The notes below the pieces were generated by a model. It was not told the DNA's origin. It saw only the letters and a list, made by a program, of their open reading frames with translations, and did no database searches. A program made the translations under genes and the position numbers. Shown here in pieces: positions 55,229 through 64,000 of a DNA stretch of 64,000 bases (its first letter is position 1; each line of letters starts with the position of its first letter). Source of the stretch: Macrosoma leucophasiata (lineage: Eukaryota > Arthropoda > Insecta > Lepidoptera > Hedylidae); the NCBI GenBank assembly GCA_036365455.1, contig JAWQUS010000011.1:6344001-6408000 (forward strand), read 5' to 3'.

Positions 55229-55340
55229 GTCTTTTTACACTGTAAACGGGACTTAATCGCGTACTATTTTAAATCGAAGTATTTACCTCGACACTCGACG
55301 TTGCATTACGGCCGAAACGTTGAGAGTCGAGATATGAATA
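55229..55340 (+). repeat. Family F fragment
   Basis: 'cactgtaaacgggacttaat', 'cgcgtactattttaaatcga' and 'agtatttacctcgacactcg' match the foldback element split at 57107/61125. This copy shows the uninterrupted sequence across the LINE insertion point. Confidence 0.75.
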
Positions 55341-55829
55341 CATAATTACTTACAAATCGTGAAAGCTTAAAACAATTTAAGAAGTGTTCATGTTTTTTTA
55401 AATATTGTTCTATGCAAAACTTTTTGTCATTATCAACCATAGATATGCTTATTAGTCATCAAAAAGAAATATTAACCCAGTCTTACGAATGATGAGTTAT
55501 GAGCAAATATGCTTTCTATTACATTCCTGTTCTCAATATATGCAAGTCTAAAAGCTTTACAGAATAATGTAATGATTCTGCGAACATAACGACATCGTTT
55601 ATCTATCGATTGAATAGTCAATTTCGGTTAACCGCCTTCAATTGGCGATTTAAATCTTGAGGAACCCTTAATTTCCAAAGGCTTAGTATCCAATCCCCGC
55701 GGAAGAGACATCGTTACCAAGAAAATCAATTTATTTTCTCATTATTCTATACTATCGGCATCATTTAATATTCGATTGGTTTTCACACATTCGGTTTTTA
55801 TTGAGCTGATAAATGTAAAGATAGCTGAA
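55341..55829. other. Unassigned sequence
   Basis: Nothing recognised. Confidence 0.5.
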
Positions 55830-55935
55830 TTTCGATTCCTGCCCGAAGTCAATTTAATTAAATTTAATTATTTCCGTTTTTTCTTTAATTTCTAAAGTTC
55901 ACTCGCATATGTTGTTGCGAAAATTAAATAGTACA
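55830..55935 (+). repeat. D1 SINE, 3' two-thirds
   Basis: The T-arm end 'tttcgattcctgcccgaagt' is followed by the D1 tail 'tttctaaagttcactcgcat' and 'gttgttgcgaaaattaaata'. Most of the tRNA head is missing. Confidence 0.65.
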
Positions 55936-56184
55936 ATAAACATAGGTTGCACCTCCATTAGCAGTTACAACCACACAAGAATTTAAAAATAATGTAGAAA
56001 AAGTGAAACCCAAGACAAATAGTACTTGTTTCAAATAAACATAGCAGCTGAATGCAGCACATATCATAGTGTAGTTTACAGTGCGGCCGCGAGTGCATCT
56101 CATATATGTTGAACTCAGCAGTTCTTATGTTTATAAAAAAATCGCAGGCCTGTTTTATAGAACCTGTTACGTTATGTGTTAATC

Positions 56185-56285
56185 CTAGTCACCCTCTATG
56201 TGTGTGCCAAATTTCATGAAAATCAGTTCAGCAGTTTTTGCGTGAAGGAGTAACAAACAAACAAACTTACAAACTTTCGCAAAGT
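56185..56285 (-). repeat. Helitron-like fragment (family B)
   Basis: 'gtgtgccaaatttcatgaaa', 'atcagttcagcagtttttgc' and 'gtgaaggagtaacaaacaaa' match the internal part of family B. Confidence 0.5.
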
Positions 56286-57005
56286 ATGATAGCAGAATCG
56301 CATTTAATTCAACATCGCTTATAGTGTAGGTGTAGACTGCCTTACTCAGATTGCTAATTGAGATTACAGTGGTCAAGCCCTTGCTGAGTCCATGCGTACC
56401 CGTACACATACGAGTATAAGGTGTCAAGTACCTATCTCGTTCTTGATTGGTTCCCACCAAACAGATAAGATTACAATCGTTTCAATAGCCTTAATCGTTT
56501 CAACATAATCATTCATTAATTTCTCACGACCCTATCCCTAAAAGACATCTGGTAAACCAATATAATACATTTTATTTTAAATATAACCTTTTATTTCCCC
56601 TTAAAATATAGTCCACACTTTACCACCCCTTTTACATAAGGTATTAATTCGATGGGTACAACGTAGATCTTTCTTTTTAAACCGTCAACGTTCAGGTGTG
56701 CTGTATCGGGCATAGACTCGTCAAATATACACAAGCCAAAAGGCGGTCGGGATGCATACGAAAATATGTCAAAACCACGCAAAAAACTGTACAAAAACTC
56801 TGGCGTCGCTTACGATACAGGTACGCTATGTGAAAGGCCTGTATTTGAATGAATACAAACAAAAAGCTGTAGCGGTTCTAAAATTCCAAATTACACGTGT
56901 ATACAGACGCTACGATGCTTAGAATAGTAGACGTCCAACGTCCATAAGTATATAAAAATAAAAATGAAAGGCTAAACGTAACGAAGCATTTCATCATTTT
57001 GCATT
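56286..57005. other. Unassigned sequence
   Basis: No supported feature. Confidence 0.45.
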
Positions 57006-57107
57006 TTTTTCTTTTAAATTGTAATGGTTGTCCGTTTCGAACATGATTTTGATGGTTTTAAACTTTCACGATTTGTATTCATATTTTTATATTGTAAACG
57101 GCACTTA
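57006..57107 (+). mobile_element. Foldback element (family F), left end before the LINE insertion
   Basis: 'tgattttgatggttttaaac' and 'atatttttatattgtaaacg' are the inverted counterpart of 61608-61645. The element resumes at 61125 on the far side of the LINE. Confidence 0.65.
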
Positions 57108-57171
57108 ATAAATAATTAAAATTGTATAAATAATTAATTAAAATCAAAAGAAATTACATATATATCTGAAA

Positions 57172-57832
57172 TTGAGAAATTGGAAAAAGAATGTAATAAT
57201 TATATAGAGTCACTGTCATCTATGACATATAAATATGAGTTGTCACAAAAAGAAATTCAGGAACACATTCAGGCTTTGACTGAGTTGACTGATTTATGCC
57301 AATATAACTCAGAGCGATTTGAATCTTTGTCAAGCAGCTACAACCAATGTAGTTGTACACTCACCCCAGCTGGTTCAAAGCCTGTATGTGCTTCACCCAC
57401 AAAGCCGCCCCAGCTGCCCCAGAGCTCATCTAACACATTCTCTGGCTGTTCCGTACAACCAAATCATGTCAAACAAATATGTGATGTTCAGTGATGAGAT
57501 TGGCAAAAAAAGAAAATTAAATAAATGGCCCAAAGACTTGGGCCATTTATTTAAAATGCATTCGGGACAGTCAACCTTCATTAACTACTGCATGCCGGGG
57601 TAACCTCTGAAGGCATATTATAAAAAATACCAGCTTTTAGCTTCGACCAGGATACCACCTTAATTATATGTATTGGAAACAGAGGCAATGTGAATAAAAA
57701 ACAATTAATTGAGTACTTTGACATTTTGCAGACCTTAAAAATTCATAATTTTATTTTATTTACATTACCATACAGTAAGAGTCTGTCAAATATAGAAAAT
57801 AATATTAGATATAAGCTAAATTTGACATTAAG
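57172..57832 (+). pseudogene. LINE ORF1, 5' part (interrupted)
   Basis: The first frame, 57172-57494, encodes a heptad-like coiled coil (LEKECNNYIESLSSMTYKYE, then ELSQKEIQEHIQALTELTDL) and a Cys/Pro-rich stretch. It is then shifted by a frameshift: 57471-57600 reads as VMFSDEIGKKRKLNKWPKDL and a stop follows near 57600. Text resembling RGNVNKKQLIEYFDILQTLK (about 57680-57735) belongs to the esterase-like C-terminal domain found in some CR1-type ORF1 proteins (inference). The frame is cut at 57832 by the 622-bp insertion. ORF1 proteins bind the LINE RNA; this copy cannot be functional. Confidence 0.65.
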
Positions 57833-58454
57833 CCGGGTACACATTGGTGCAATGTAACATGTAATGCAACATGCAATGCAAGAATTTGACGTCCACATTG
57901 CTGCAATGCATCATGTAAAGTAACAGAATTCCCATAGTGTAGAGGCCTTGCGCGCACGAACCGCGTCTACTACGCGCACGAACAGATTGTTGCAACTCTT
58001 GCGCGTAGCGACCCGAAATTTGTCGGTTTTTTCCCCGAACACAAAGAGGCGCGCAGTATGCGCGGAGCGTCAGTGTGGACAGTTTGTGTGGTGTGTACGG
58101 CTAGACGCGCGCGAACATGGAACAAGACGCCTCCTCCGCCGCTACTGCGGCGGAGGAGGCGGTTACATTTACGTGGAGTGAAGAAAAAGTGCTTCAATTA
58201 ATTGAAGTGTACAGATGATTCACTATTAATAATGAAGCACTGACTATCATCAGAGCCCGCAATTGGTCGTCACGATCCATTCCTTTGCGTGTTCTTTTGC
58301 AGACTGAGCGATCCGTTCGCGCGCATCTCGGAAACAGATGTGAGTAGGTACATGCGCGGTTCGTGCGCACGTTGTGCGCGCCCCGCGTCTACACTGATGC
58401 AATGCTCGTTTCGTGTTGCATTGCATGTTGCGTTGCAGCAGTCTGTACCCGCCT
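57833..58454. mobile_element. PIF/Harbinger-type non-autonomous element with TTA TSD
   Basis: Ends 'agccgggtacacattggtgc' and 'ctgtacccgcct' form inverted repeats, extended by 'acatgcaatgcaa'/'ttgcattgcatgt' inside. TTA flanks it at 57830-57832 and 58455-58457, the 3-bp duplication typical of PIF/Harbinger. Removing the element together with one TTA restores the reading frame of the host LINE ORF1 across the site. No DDE transposase is present. Confidence 0.85.
58117..58218 (+). pseudogene. Start of a MADF/Myb-like protein of a Harbinger element
   Basis: An ATG at 58117 opens 33 codons: an Ala/Glu-rich lead followed by FTWSEEKVLQLIEVYR and a stop. A tryptophan followed by acidic residues and a LIExYR helix is the usual beginning of MADF or Myb/SANT-like DNA-binding domains, which accompany transposases in PIF/Harbinger elements. 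The remaining domain is missing, so this is an internally deleted derivative of an autonomous element. A perfect 14-bp GC hairpin (58129-58142/58147-58160) lies in the coding lead. Confidence 0.6.
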
Positions 58455-58457
58455 TTA

Positions 58458-58801
58458 GATAACCTAATTTGTTATAATAACAAGTTTTATAAATTGGACA
58501 TAAATTGTATTCTGAAAATAACTTTTATTAGACCAAAGATAATTACTATATTCATAAATTTTTGAAACGACAGATAGCTGTATCACTATCAAATTATATT
58601 GACCATATAGCCAAAAATTTGGCTAGGCCGACTGCCTCTATTGGGCAATTGCATAACAATGTACAGAGTTTGGAAATTATTCCAAATATGAGCATAGTAA
58701 ATGACAAATCAGTATTGAGAAGTTTTACTACCAATACTGTAAATAATAGTTTACAAATTACATCTAATAAGGTGGACATTCAATTAAATCATTTAAATTA
58801 G
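58458..58801 (+). pseudogene. LINE ORF1, 3' part after the Harbinger insertion
   Basis: Translation continues the ORF1 C-terminus, with one frameshift near 58535. The last clean part is 58562-58801: RQIAVSLSNYIDHIAKNLAR, then SLEIIPNMSIVNDKS, ending VDIQLNHLN at the stop 58799-58801. Continuity with the part before 57832 shows they were one gene. Confidence 0.65.
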
Positions 58802-58876
58802 ATTTAGAGACAAAAAAGACAGCCTCTTGCTCTCATTTTCCTAAGGAAAATGTTTATAAATCTAGAATGTTGTTTC

Positions 58877-58895
58877 ATAATAATAATAATAATAA
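58877..58895. repeat. (ATA/TAA)n tract at a LINE junction
   Basis: About six TAA units separate the host LINE ORF2 start stub from the nested LINE fragment. Some site-specific LINEs of the R4/Dong type insert into TAA repeats (family knowledge), making this a plausible target. Confidence 0.7.
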
Positions 58896-59895
58896 GTGCT
58901 AAAACCCTCCACAACCGTGAGGTGTGCAATCTCAGAGAATACTTTCGGACCACCGATAGGGGTATGCACCGGGATATAGTAGCAGTTGACAGTGGACTCA
59001 CACCTCTCTCACTGGCTAAAGAGAACTGGCGCAAACCTGTGGTGCTGACGACCAGTGACCGCGTGAGTGTATGGCAGGGCAAGGAGCTGCATGGACGATT
59101 TTACCGGGCTCTTCATGGGCCCGATGTAGATTTTCTTGCGTCTGTAGGCTGGCTACGATTCGGGGACCTCTTTGGGGAAACCGAAGGTTTTGTATGTGCA
59201 ATTATGGACGAAGTGGTAATGACCAATAACTACCGGAAGTTTATCCTGAAGGATGGCACGGTCGACATATGTCGGGCATGCCACCGACCGGGGGAATCCC
59301 TCAGGCATATTGTGTCCGGCTGTTCGAGCCTTGCCAACGGCGAATACTTGCACAGGCACAACCAAGTAGCCAGGATAATTCACCAGCAACTTGCCCTGAA
59401 ATACAACCTTGTAGCCACGGAGGTGCCGTACTACAGGTATGCACCCGACCCAGTACTCGAAAATGACCATGTCACGATGTATTGGGATCGATCTATCATC
59501 ACTGACAGGACTATTGTCGCCAATAAGCCTGATATAGTGGTGATAGATCACTTGGAACGCCGCGCAATTATAGTCGATGTCACCATCCCTCATGATGAGA
59601 ATCTCGTGAAAGCGGAAAAAGACAAACAAATTAAGTATCTCGACTTGTCTCACGAGATTGTCGCCATGTGGGATGTGGACTCGGCTGTAATTGTACCGAT
59701 AGTCGTCACGGTAAACGGACTCATAGCGAAGAGCCTCGACCACCACCTTAAGAGGCTCTCGCTGGGAAGTTGGATCAAGGGCTTGGTGCAGAAAGCGGTT
59801 CTTCTCGACACGGCACGTATTGTGAGGAGGTTCCTCTCTCTCAGCCCCTAACCGCCGACAGCTTGGACCCTGCTCCCGCTACCGGCGGCAACCAT
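58896..59895 (+). mobile_element. 5'-truncated LINE of the restriction-like-endonuclease group
   Basis: The fragment carries the C-terminal third of a single-ORF LINE (R2/R4/Dong/NeSL-type superfamily) and a short 3' UTR ('accgccgacagcttggaccc', 'tgctcccgctaccggcggca'). It sits where the ORF2 interior of the host LINE should be. Confidence 0.8.
58898..59851 (+). CDS. Restriction-like endonuclease LINE protein, C-terminal fragment
   Basis: About 317 codons are open to a stop at 59849-59851. The apparent N-terminal ATG at 58850 belongs to the neighbouring LINE and should be ignored. Within the 333-codon frame from 58850, a CCHC knuckle lies at C141, C144, H153, C158 (spacing 2-8-4). The endonuclease core has KPD at 226-228 and IVDVTIPHDE at 241-250, giving PD-x14-D, followed by KAEKDKQIKYLDL with the usual lysine/tyrosine. 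That zinc knuckle-then-PD..D order is diagnostic of R2-like LINEs, which cut a specific DNA target and prime reverse transcription there. The reverse transcriptase is missing, but this part shows no stop or frameshift, so the insertion appears fairly young. The exact clade (R4/Dong versus NeSL or other) is not settled. Confidence 0.85.
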   Translation, partial: AKTLHNREVCNLREYFRTTDRGMHRDIVAVDSGLTPLSLAKENWRKPVVLTTSDRVSVWQGKELHGRFYRALHGPDVDFLASVGWLRFGDLFGETEGFVCAIMDEVVMTNNYRKFILKDGTVDICRACHRPGESLRHIVSGCSSLANGEYLHRHNQVARIIHQQLALKYNLVATEVPYYRYAPDPVLENDHVTMYWDRSIITDRTIVANKPDIVVIDHLERRAIIVDVTIPHDENLVKAEKDKQIKYLDLSHEIVAMWDVDSAVIVPIVVTVNGLIAKSLDHHLKRLSLGSWIKGLVQKAVLLDTARIVRRFLSLSP

Positions 59896-59904
59896 TTTGT
59901 ATTT

Positions 59905-60418
59905 TTTTACGTACGTTGTTACGTTAGTTATTTTCACAGTATAATGTCGTACGGCATTTTGCTATGGGGAAATGACGCCGACGTCAACAATATTTTTGTA
60001 CTGCAAAAGAGCTGTCCGGGCTATCTACGGGCTAAGTCCAAGAGTATCTCTTAGAGATAAATTTAAAGAAATAAATATTCTGACTGTAGCTCCGCAATAC
60101 ATTTATGAAAATGTATTATATGTCCGTAAAAACATTAATGAGTTTCCTACAATAGGTAACAATCACAGTATAAATACTAGGAACAGATACAAATTGTCCA
60201 TGCATGCAACGCGGCTGAATAGGGTCAGTAATTTTTTTAGAGGTCAATGTATACGGTTCTTTAATCAAATCCCCAAAAACGTTCAAATTCTATCGATCAA
60301 TAAATTTAAGAAAGTAATGAAAGAACGTTTATATAAATGTAATTACTATAAGACCTGTGATTATCTTAAAGATAATACGTCTTGGGATTATAGCGATCGC
60401 TGCCAGGCTATTTCGTGA
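59905..60418 (+). pseudogene. CR1/Jockey-like LINE ORF2, C-terminal part
   Basis: The first frame gives YFHSIMSYGILLWGND and a following VLQKS. A frameshift near 60005 moves to the frame read through 60418, with RAVRAIYGLSPRVSLRDKF, INILTVAPQYIYENVLYVRK, RFFNQIPKNVQ and FKKVMKERLYKCNYY. These are C-terminal landmarks of insect Jockey/CR1-type reverse-transcriptase ORFs, downstream of the catalytic core. The endonuclease and reverse transcriptase cores are absent from this copy. Confidence 0.75.
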
Positions 60419-61124
60419 TACTGTGATTTCGTGTATTCATTATTTAGTCTCTACTATTGTTAAGGGTTGAATAATGTGAATACCCTGGCTGAAAATGAAT
60501 TCCATCTTTTATTTTGCCGTATGCATCTCCGGAACAGTCATGCACGCTTAAATGTCTTTGCCTTTGGCGGCGTCGTGTGGCGGGTTGCTCACTTCCCTCT
60601 AAAATGGTCGAGGAGGGCAATGGCTGTCACATGCGTCATACTCGTGAACGGGTGCTGTTGGTGGGGACTGGTCTGTTCTGGTTTGCAGGGGCTACATCGC
60701 ATTTAGTAGATAGCAGTTTTTTGCATCTATGCTATGGACGTTCACATTATTTGATTTTTCACGATAATCTGTACTAGATTTAAGCTCTCATTTAAAAGAG
60801 CTCTTACTGAGTTTATTGGGTAGCGGAGTTCTTCTCAGTAGTGACTGCACTTGGAACTCTGCTAAGTGAATAACATTGATCTTGACGAATAAGTTTTTCT
60901 TTTCCTTCATTTATTATAATCGAAGGAATTGAAAAATTTGCTGATTATTATGTTTTAATCAAGTAGTTTAAATTCTAATTTTCAATTTACTATTAATATA
61001 TGATTTTGCTTTTACTATATGTAATGGTTATTCGCTCTAGGCAGTTTATAATTTATTGACGTTTTGAAAGTATCCGTAAAGATCTATTCGAAATATTTTT
61101 TTTTCTATTTCTATTTCTATTTCT
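60419..61124 (+). other. LINE 3' UTR with (TTTCTA)n tail
   Basis: 'ggtggggactggtctgttct', 'gagctcttactgagtttatt', 'gactgcacttggaactctgc' and 'ctttactatatgtaatggtt' match 39226-39690 in reverse. The element ends in a run of TTTCTA hexamers at about 61098-61124, abutting family F sequence. Confidence 0.8.
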
Positions 61125-61645
61125 AATCGCGTACTATTTTAATCGAAGTATTTACCTCGACACTCGACGTTTCGGCCGTAATTCAACGGCCGTGGTCACG
61201 AGTAGACTGCTGCTCCATGGTGTCATCGTCTCGTACCCGCGCCAGTTCTTGAAGCGGTTGAAATCAGAAAATACTAAAATTTCAACCGGGAGGATGGACA
61301 TAGGTTGTCAGTTTCGTGGAATCCGGTTATCGGGCAATGTAGTCGTCGGGATGTATCTTCGGATAAATCGTCGGATGTTGTGAGCGTTGTGTGTCGGGAC
61401 CTTAATCTATTGAATCGAAATAATGATGTTGGTCGTCAGCCGGATTCCACGAAACTGACAACCTATATCCATCCTCCCGGTTGAAATTTTAGTATTTTCT
61501 GATTTCAACCGCTTCACGTACCATCCTATTATAGTAGTGACGTTCAGTGGAGAGGATTTTTGTGACTAATATAGTAATAGACTAATATAGTAAATAGTAC
61601 GCGATGAAATCCCGTTTACAATATAAAAATATGATTTTGATGGTA
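61125..61645. mobile_element. Foldback element (family F), right part
   Basis: Inner arms 61250-61328 and 61438-61516 are near-perfect reverse complements ('gcggttgaaatcagaaaata', 'gggaggatggacataggttg', 'cagtttcgtggaatccgg'). The outer word 'atcgcgtactatttt' at 61126 pairs with 'aatagtacgcgat' at 61593-61605. It lacks coding capacity and is the continuation of 57006-57107. Confidence 0.8.
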
Positions 61646-64000
61646 ATACATTAAAAAATAGTGTGGAAAATACAGGAAAAGCCAACACAAAGTAAGTACG
61701 AAGGCGAAATTTTGAAGTCTGAAATATGGTTAATCTAGTGCACATACTTCCTTTCTGCCTATTCTTACCTTGCATCCCATTTTTCGATTTCACGAAATAT
61801 TCAACATTAATTTTATATTCTCCACAAAATCAGACTCTAAAATTTACAGAAAGCATTAGCTCGACGCAAAGCACACAAACGTTGCATTTCAAATTTAACT
61901 TTAATACCGCCAAAAAAAATTGCGACACACCGAAATCTACGAAAGAAAAATCTTCACACAGAAAAGAAATCCCACATCCAACAAGGTCATACAGCAAAAT
62001 AGTGCACGTGATCTAAGCTATTAACTATTCGAGTTCCTGACAGGGGTACAATCCCTGCCGTTTACCGACAGTGACTTTCACTTTCCCGTGCACATAGCAG
62101 AAACGGGGGCAACGGAGCGTTACAGTCTGTTCCTATAGAATCGGAGTGAGTGTTTGCTAATAGGGACGGGTGAGGATCAACGGATTGTCGACGGTAATTT
62201 CGATAACGAAACTGCTTCCTAATTCAAAGACGTATCCGCAAATGAAGAAGGTGATAACTTTGCAAATAATGACGCGTTTTAAGAGGCAACAATAAATTGA
62301 ATATTTGAAACAACGTCAACGTCTCGTCACAAGAACAACATTAATGACGGTAATGAATATGCAGATGAGAGAGACGATGATTCTGAAAGGAAACATTTCG
62401 AACAATGAGGTGCACGGGACAAAGAGCTCATTTCAGCAGGATACTTCAGTACACGATATCGATATATTACTGTAGGCTGCACGTAGTTCGGCTTGAATAG
62501 GAGGTCGTTTGTTTGCAGAGCCTGAATTGCGAGTGCCGCGGGCTTCAGATCGTCTGTGTGGCTTGCGCGAACAAACTATGTACTTGCATGTATTTTGTAT
62601 ATTTTTCTTGTGCATATTTTAATGCGGGCCTTGGTTAAAGTAAGCGCAAACCTAGAAGTAAAGTGACCGCATTGTATATTTTTAATTATTTCTGACGAGG
62701 CCTTCCCTTGACAGGGACTGAATGCAATAGTAGTAGAAAATAGTAATTAGTGCAAGCTTGGAACCGGTTTCAGTAATATTAAAATATTTAAGTTCGATAT
62801 CAAATAATAAAAAAATAATAAGAAACGCCGCCAATCGCGACTACCCTGCAAAACGATTATTTGAGAAACAAAAAGACACAGATGTGTACCTACGTGATGG
62901 CTTCATACCAGACTTCGTTTCTTTACAAAATGGAGAAACACAATGTACAGAAACATCGAATGCGTGGATCATGTATGTAATTAGCGCAAACAAACCATTC
63001 AGACTGACATTTAAAATATATCTCAATTCTAAAACGTGATATTAAGTTAAGTCGCGATACTGTATTTTCGCAACAAGAACAGAAAATATTATGGACAGAA
63101 AAATAAAGCGCTCCACGCTCCATGCATGTCAAAGAAATAAACTACGCGTAGAAGTTATTAATTATGTTAACGAACGATTACTCTGTGTAATAAAGCATCT
63201 TATGCTAACAAGTGTAACATAGATAAGTTAAAATTAAGTACAGTGAAAATTAAAACAAATTCACAAAAAGAATTTCTTTCGCATTTTAAAAGACAGCAAT
63301 CAAATAAGCAAAAGGAAATATGGAAAAAAATTAAGGCGAAGAGTATTTGAAAAGCAAAACATCTAAAAATCTTAAGCATAATTAAAACTTGTAATACAAA
63401 ATGTATTTTAACATTTTGTTGGAGGCGACCGGCTTAGGAAATTTCATCAAAATAGATTACATTATGATCGCGGTTCAGAACGAATTGCTGTAATGGACTC
63501 GAGTAATGGAACGCTTTTAAAGCTTCGTGACGTATAGATTTTTTAAAAGATCTAGGTGTATTGATAAATTAAAAAAAACGGCTAAGGAATACCTAGCTGT
63601 TATATAATATCTACCTACTTATTAGGAAACACGTATCAACATTATTTTGTAACTAAGAATTATAATGTTAATCAACATTCATTGATAGAATTACTGAATA
63701 CGCTCAAAGCCAGTGTTGTAATAACACGCAGTAGGTATGTACAGTATATTTAATTAAGTTTCTAATCTATCCTTATTTTGACACAATATCGTATATCTTA
63801 ATTACTGGAAATTCAAAGCAACGTAAAATTTTGGAAAAAAGCTGTTCTGAAAGAGGTTCTATTTTCATAAGATTTTAGATCACTTTACCTGGACTGGACC
63901 CAGGAATGTATGTATAAAAAAAATTTACATTTTAGGTGTGGGAGAGGTATTTCAATTAAAACTTATTTTTCAACATTTTATGGCATCACTTTCTTGGCGT
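61646..64000. other. Unassigned AT-rich sequence
   Basis: No gene or repeat could be assigned. Open frames of up to 96 codons (61726-62016, 62758-63039) show neither domains nor codon bias. The GC-richer pieces at 62050-62130 and 62480-62600 are undetermined. Confidence 0.45.

Larger units (their letters stand above)
57108..61124 (+). mobile_element. CR1/Jockey-like LINE, 5'-truncated, carrying two nested elements
   Basis: Components in order are an ORF1 C-terminal part (57172-57832, resumed 58458-58801), an ORF2 start stub (58850-58880), a foreign LINE fragment (58896-59895), the ORF2 C-terminus (59905-60418) and a 3' UTR with a (TTTCTA)n tail to 61124. The family F copy at 55229 shows the empty site. 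A second 3' UTR copy of the same LINE is at 39226-39690. Confidence 0.75.

Noticed and set aside
58850..58895. MFINLECCFIIIIII as the true N-terminus of the endonuclease protein
   Set aside because: These codons are the ORF2 start stub of the host LINE plus a translated TAA repeat that happen to be in frame with the nested fragment.
59153..59746. 197-codon minus-strand frame
   Set aside because: It is the antisense shadow of the endonuclease-bearing LINE fragment, whose motifs are unambiguous on the plus strand.

Overview
This window looks like intergenic or intronic DNA from a lepidopteran insect (moth or butterfly). It is AT-rich, has no bacterial-type gene packing, and is crowded with repeats typical of lepidopteran genomes: CTAG-ended Helitron-like elements with (GACA)n tracts, RTE-type LINE tails, tRNA-headed SINEs, a mariner element and many foldback sequences. 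That assignment rests on recognising repeat families by eye; no species is claimed. No complete conventional gene was found. The best host-gene candidate is a GC-rich first coding exon on the minus strand (16755-17042): 96 codons, histidine-rich, ending at a phase-0 CAG/GT donor, with a GC-rich upstream region. A second CpG-rich, promoter-like block lies at 30960-31345.

Left part (1-16 kb): Helitron-like pieces, two tiny RTE 3' ends with clean target-site duplications, tRNA-like SINE heads, a decayed mariner (5833-7034), a foldback element with arms of about 140 bp (7562-8024), and several copies of an approximately 285-bp repeat called family A here. Middle (17-38 kb): mostly unassigned AT-rich sequence with scattered hairpins, a direct duplication (22.4/23.2 kb), a foldback MITE candidate (24.3 kb), a one-mismatch 126-bp tandem duplication (34.4 kb) and an 87-bp tandem array (38.3 kb). 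Right-middle (38-49 kb): LINE and SINE insertions, two direct copies of a 0.7-kb repeat on either side of a 1.1-kb CpG-rich minisatellite (44736-45866), and an RTE LINE 3' fragment with a 10-bp target duplication (47739-48164).

Right part (55-62 kb): a nested transposon stack. A foldback element (57.0/61.1-61.6 kb) is split by a CR1/Jockey-like LINE. That LINE's ORF1 is split by a 622-bp PIF/Harbinger-type element with TTA target duplications. Most of its ORF2 is missing, and in its place lies the C-terminal part of a LINE with a restriction-like endonuclease.

The most unusual object is the 15-bp minisatellite. Each unit is a potential hairpin (GACGC-TNG-GCGTC). All four bases occur at the centre of the loop, and that site is synonymous in the long open frames on both strands.

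Family labels used below: A = ~285-bp TGGTGGTAG repeat, read from TGGTGGTAG toward its A-rich end; B = Helitron-like elements ending in CTAG; C = RTE LINE and its 3' tail; D1/D2/D3 = three tRNA-headed SINE families; E = repeat with AAGTGCGAGTCGG and GACAGACGGACGG motifs; F = foldback element with the motif ATCGCGTACTATTTT. All repeat assignments come from reading and internal comparison only; no database search was possible.
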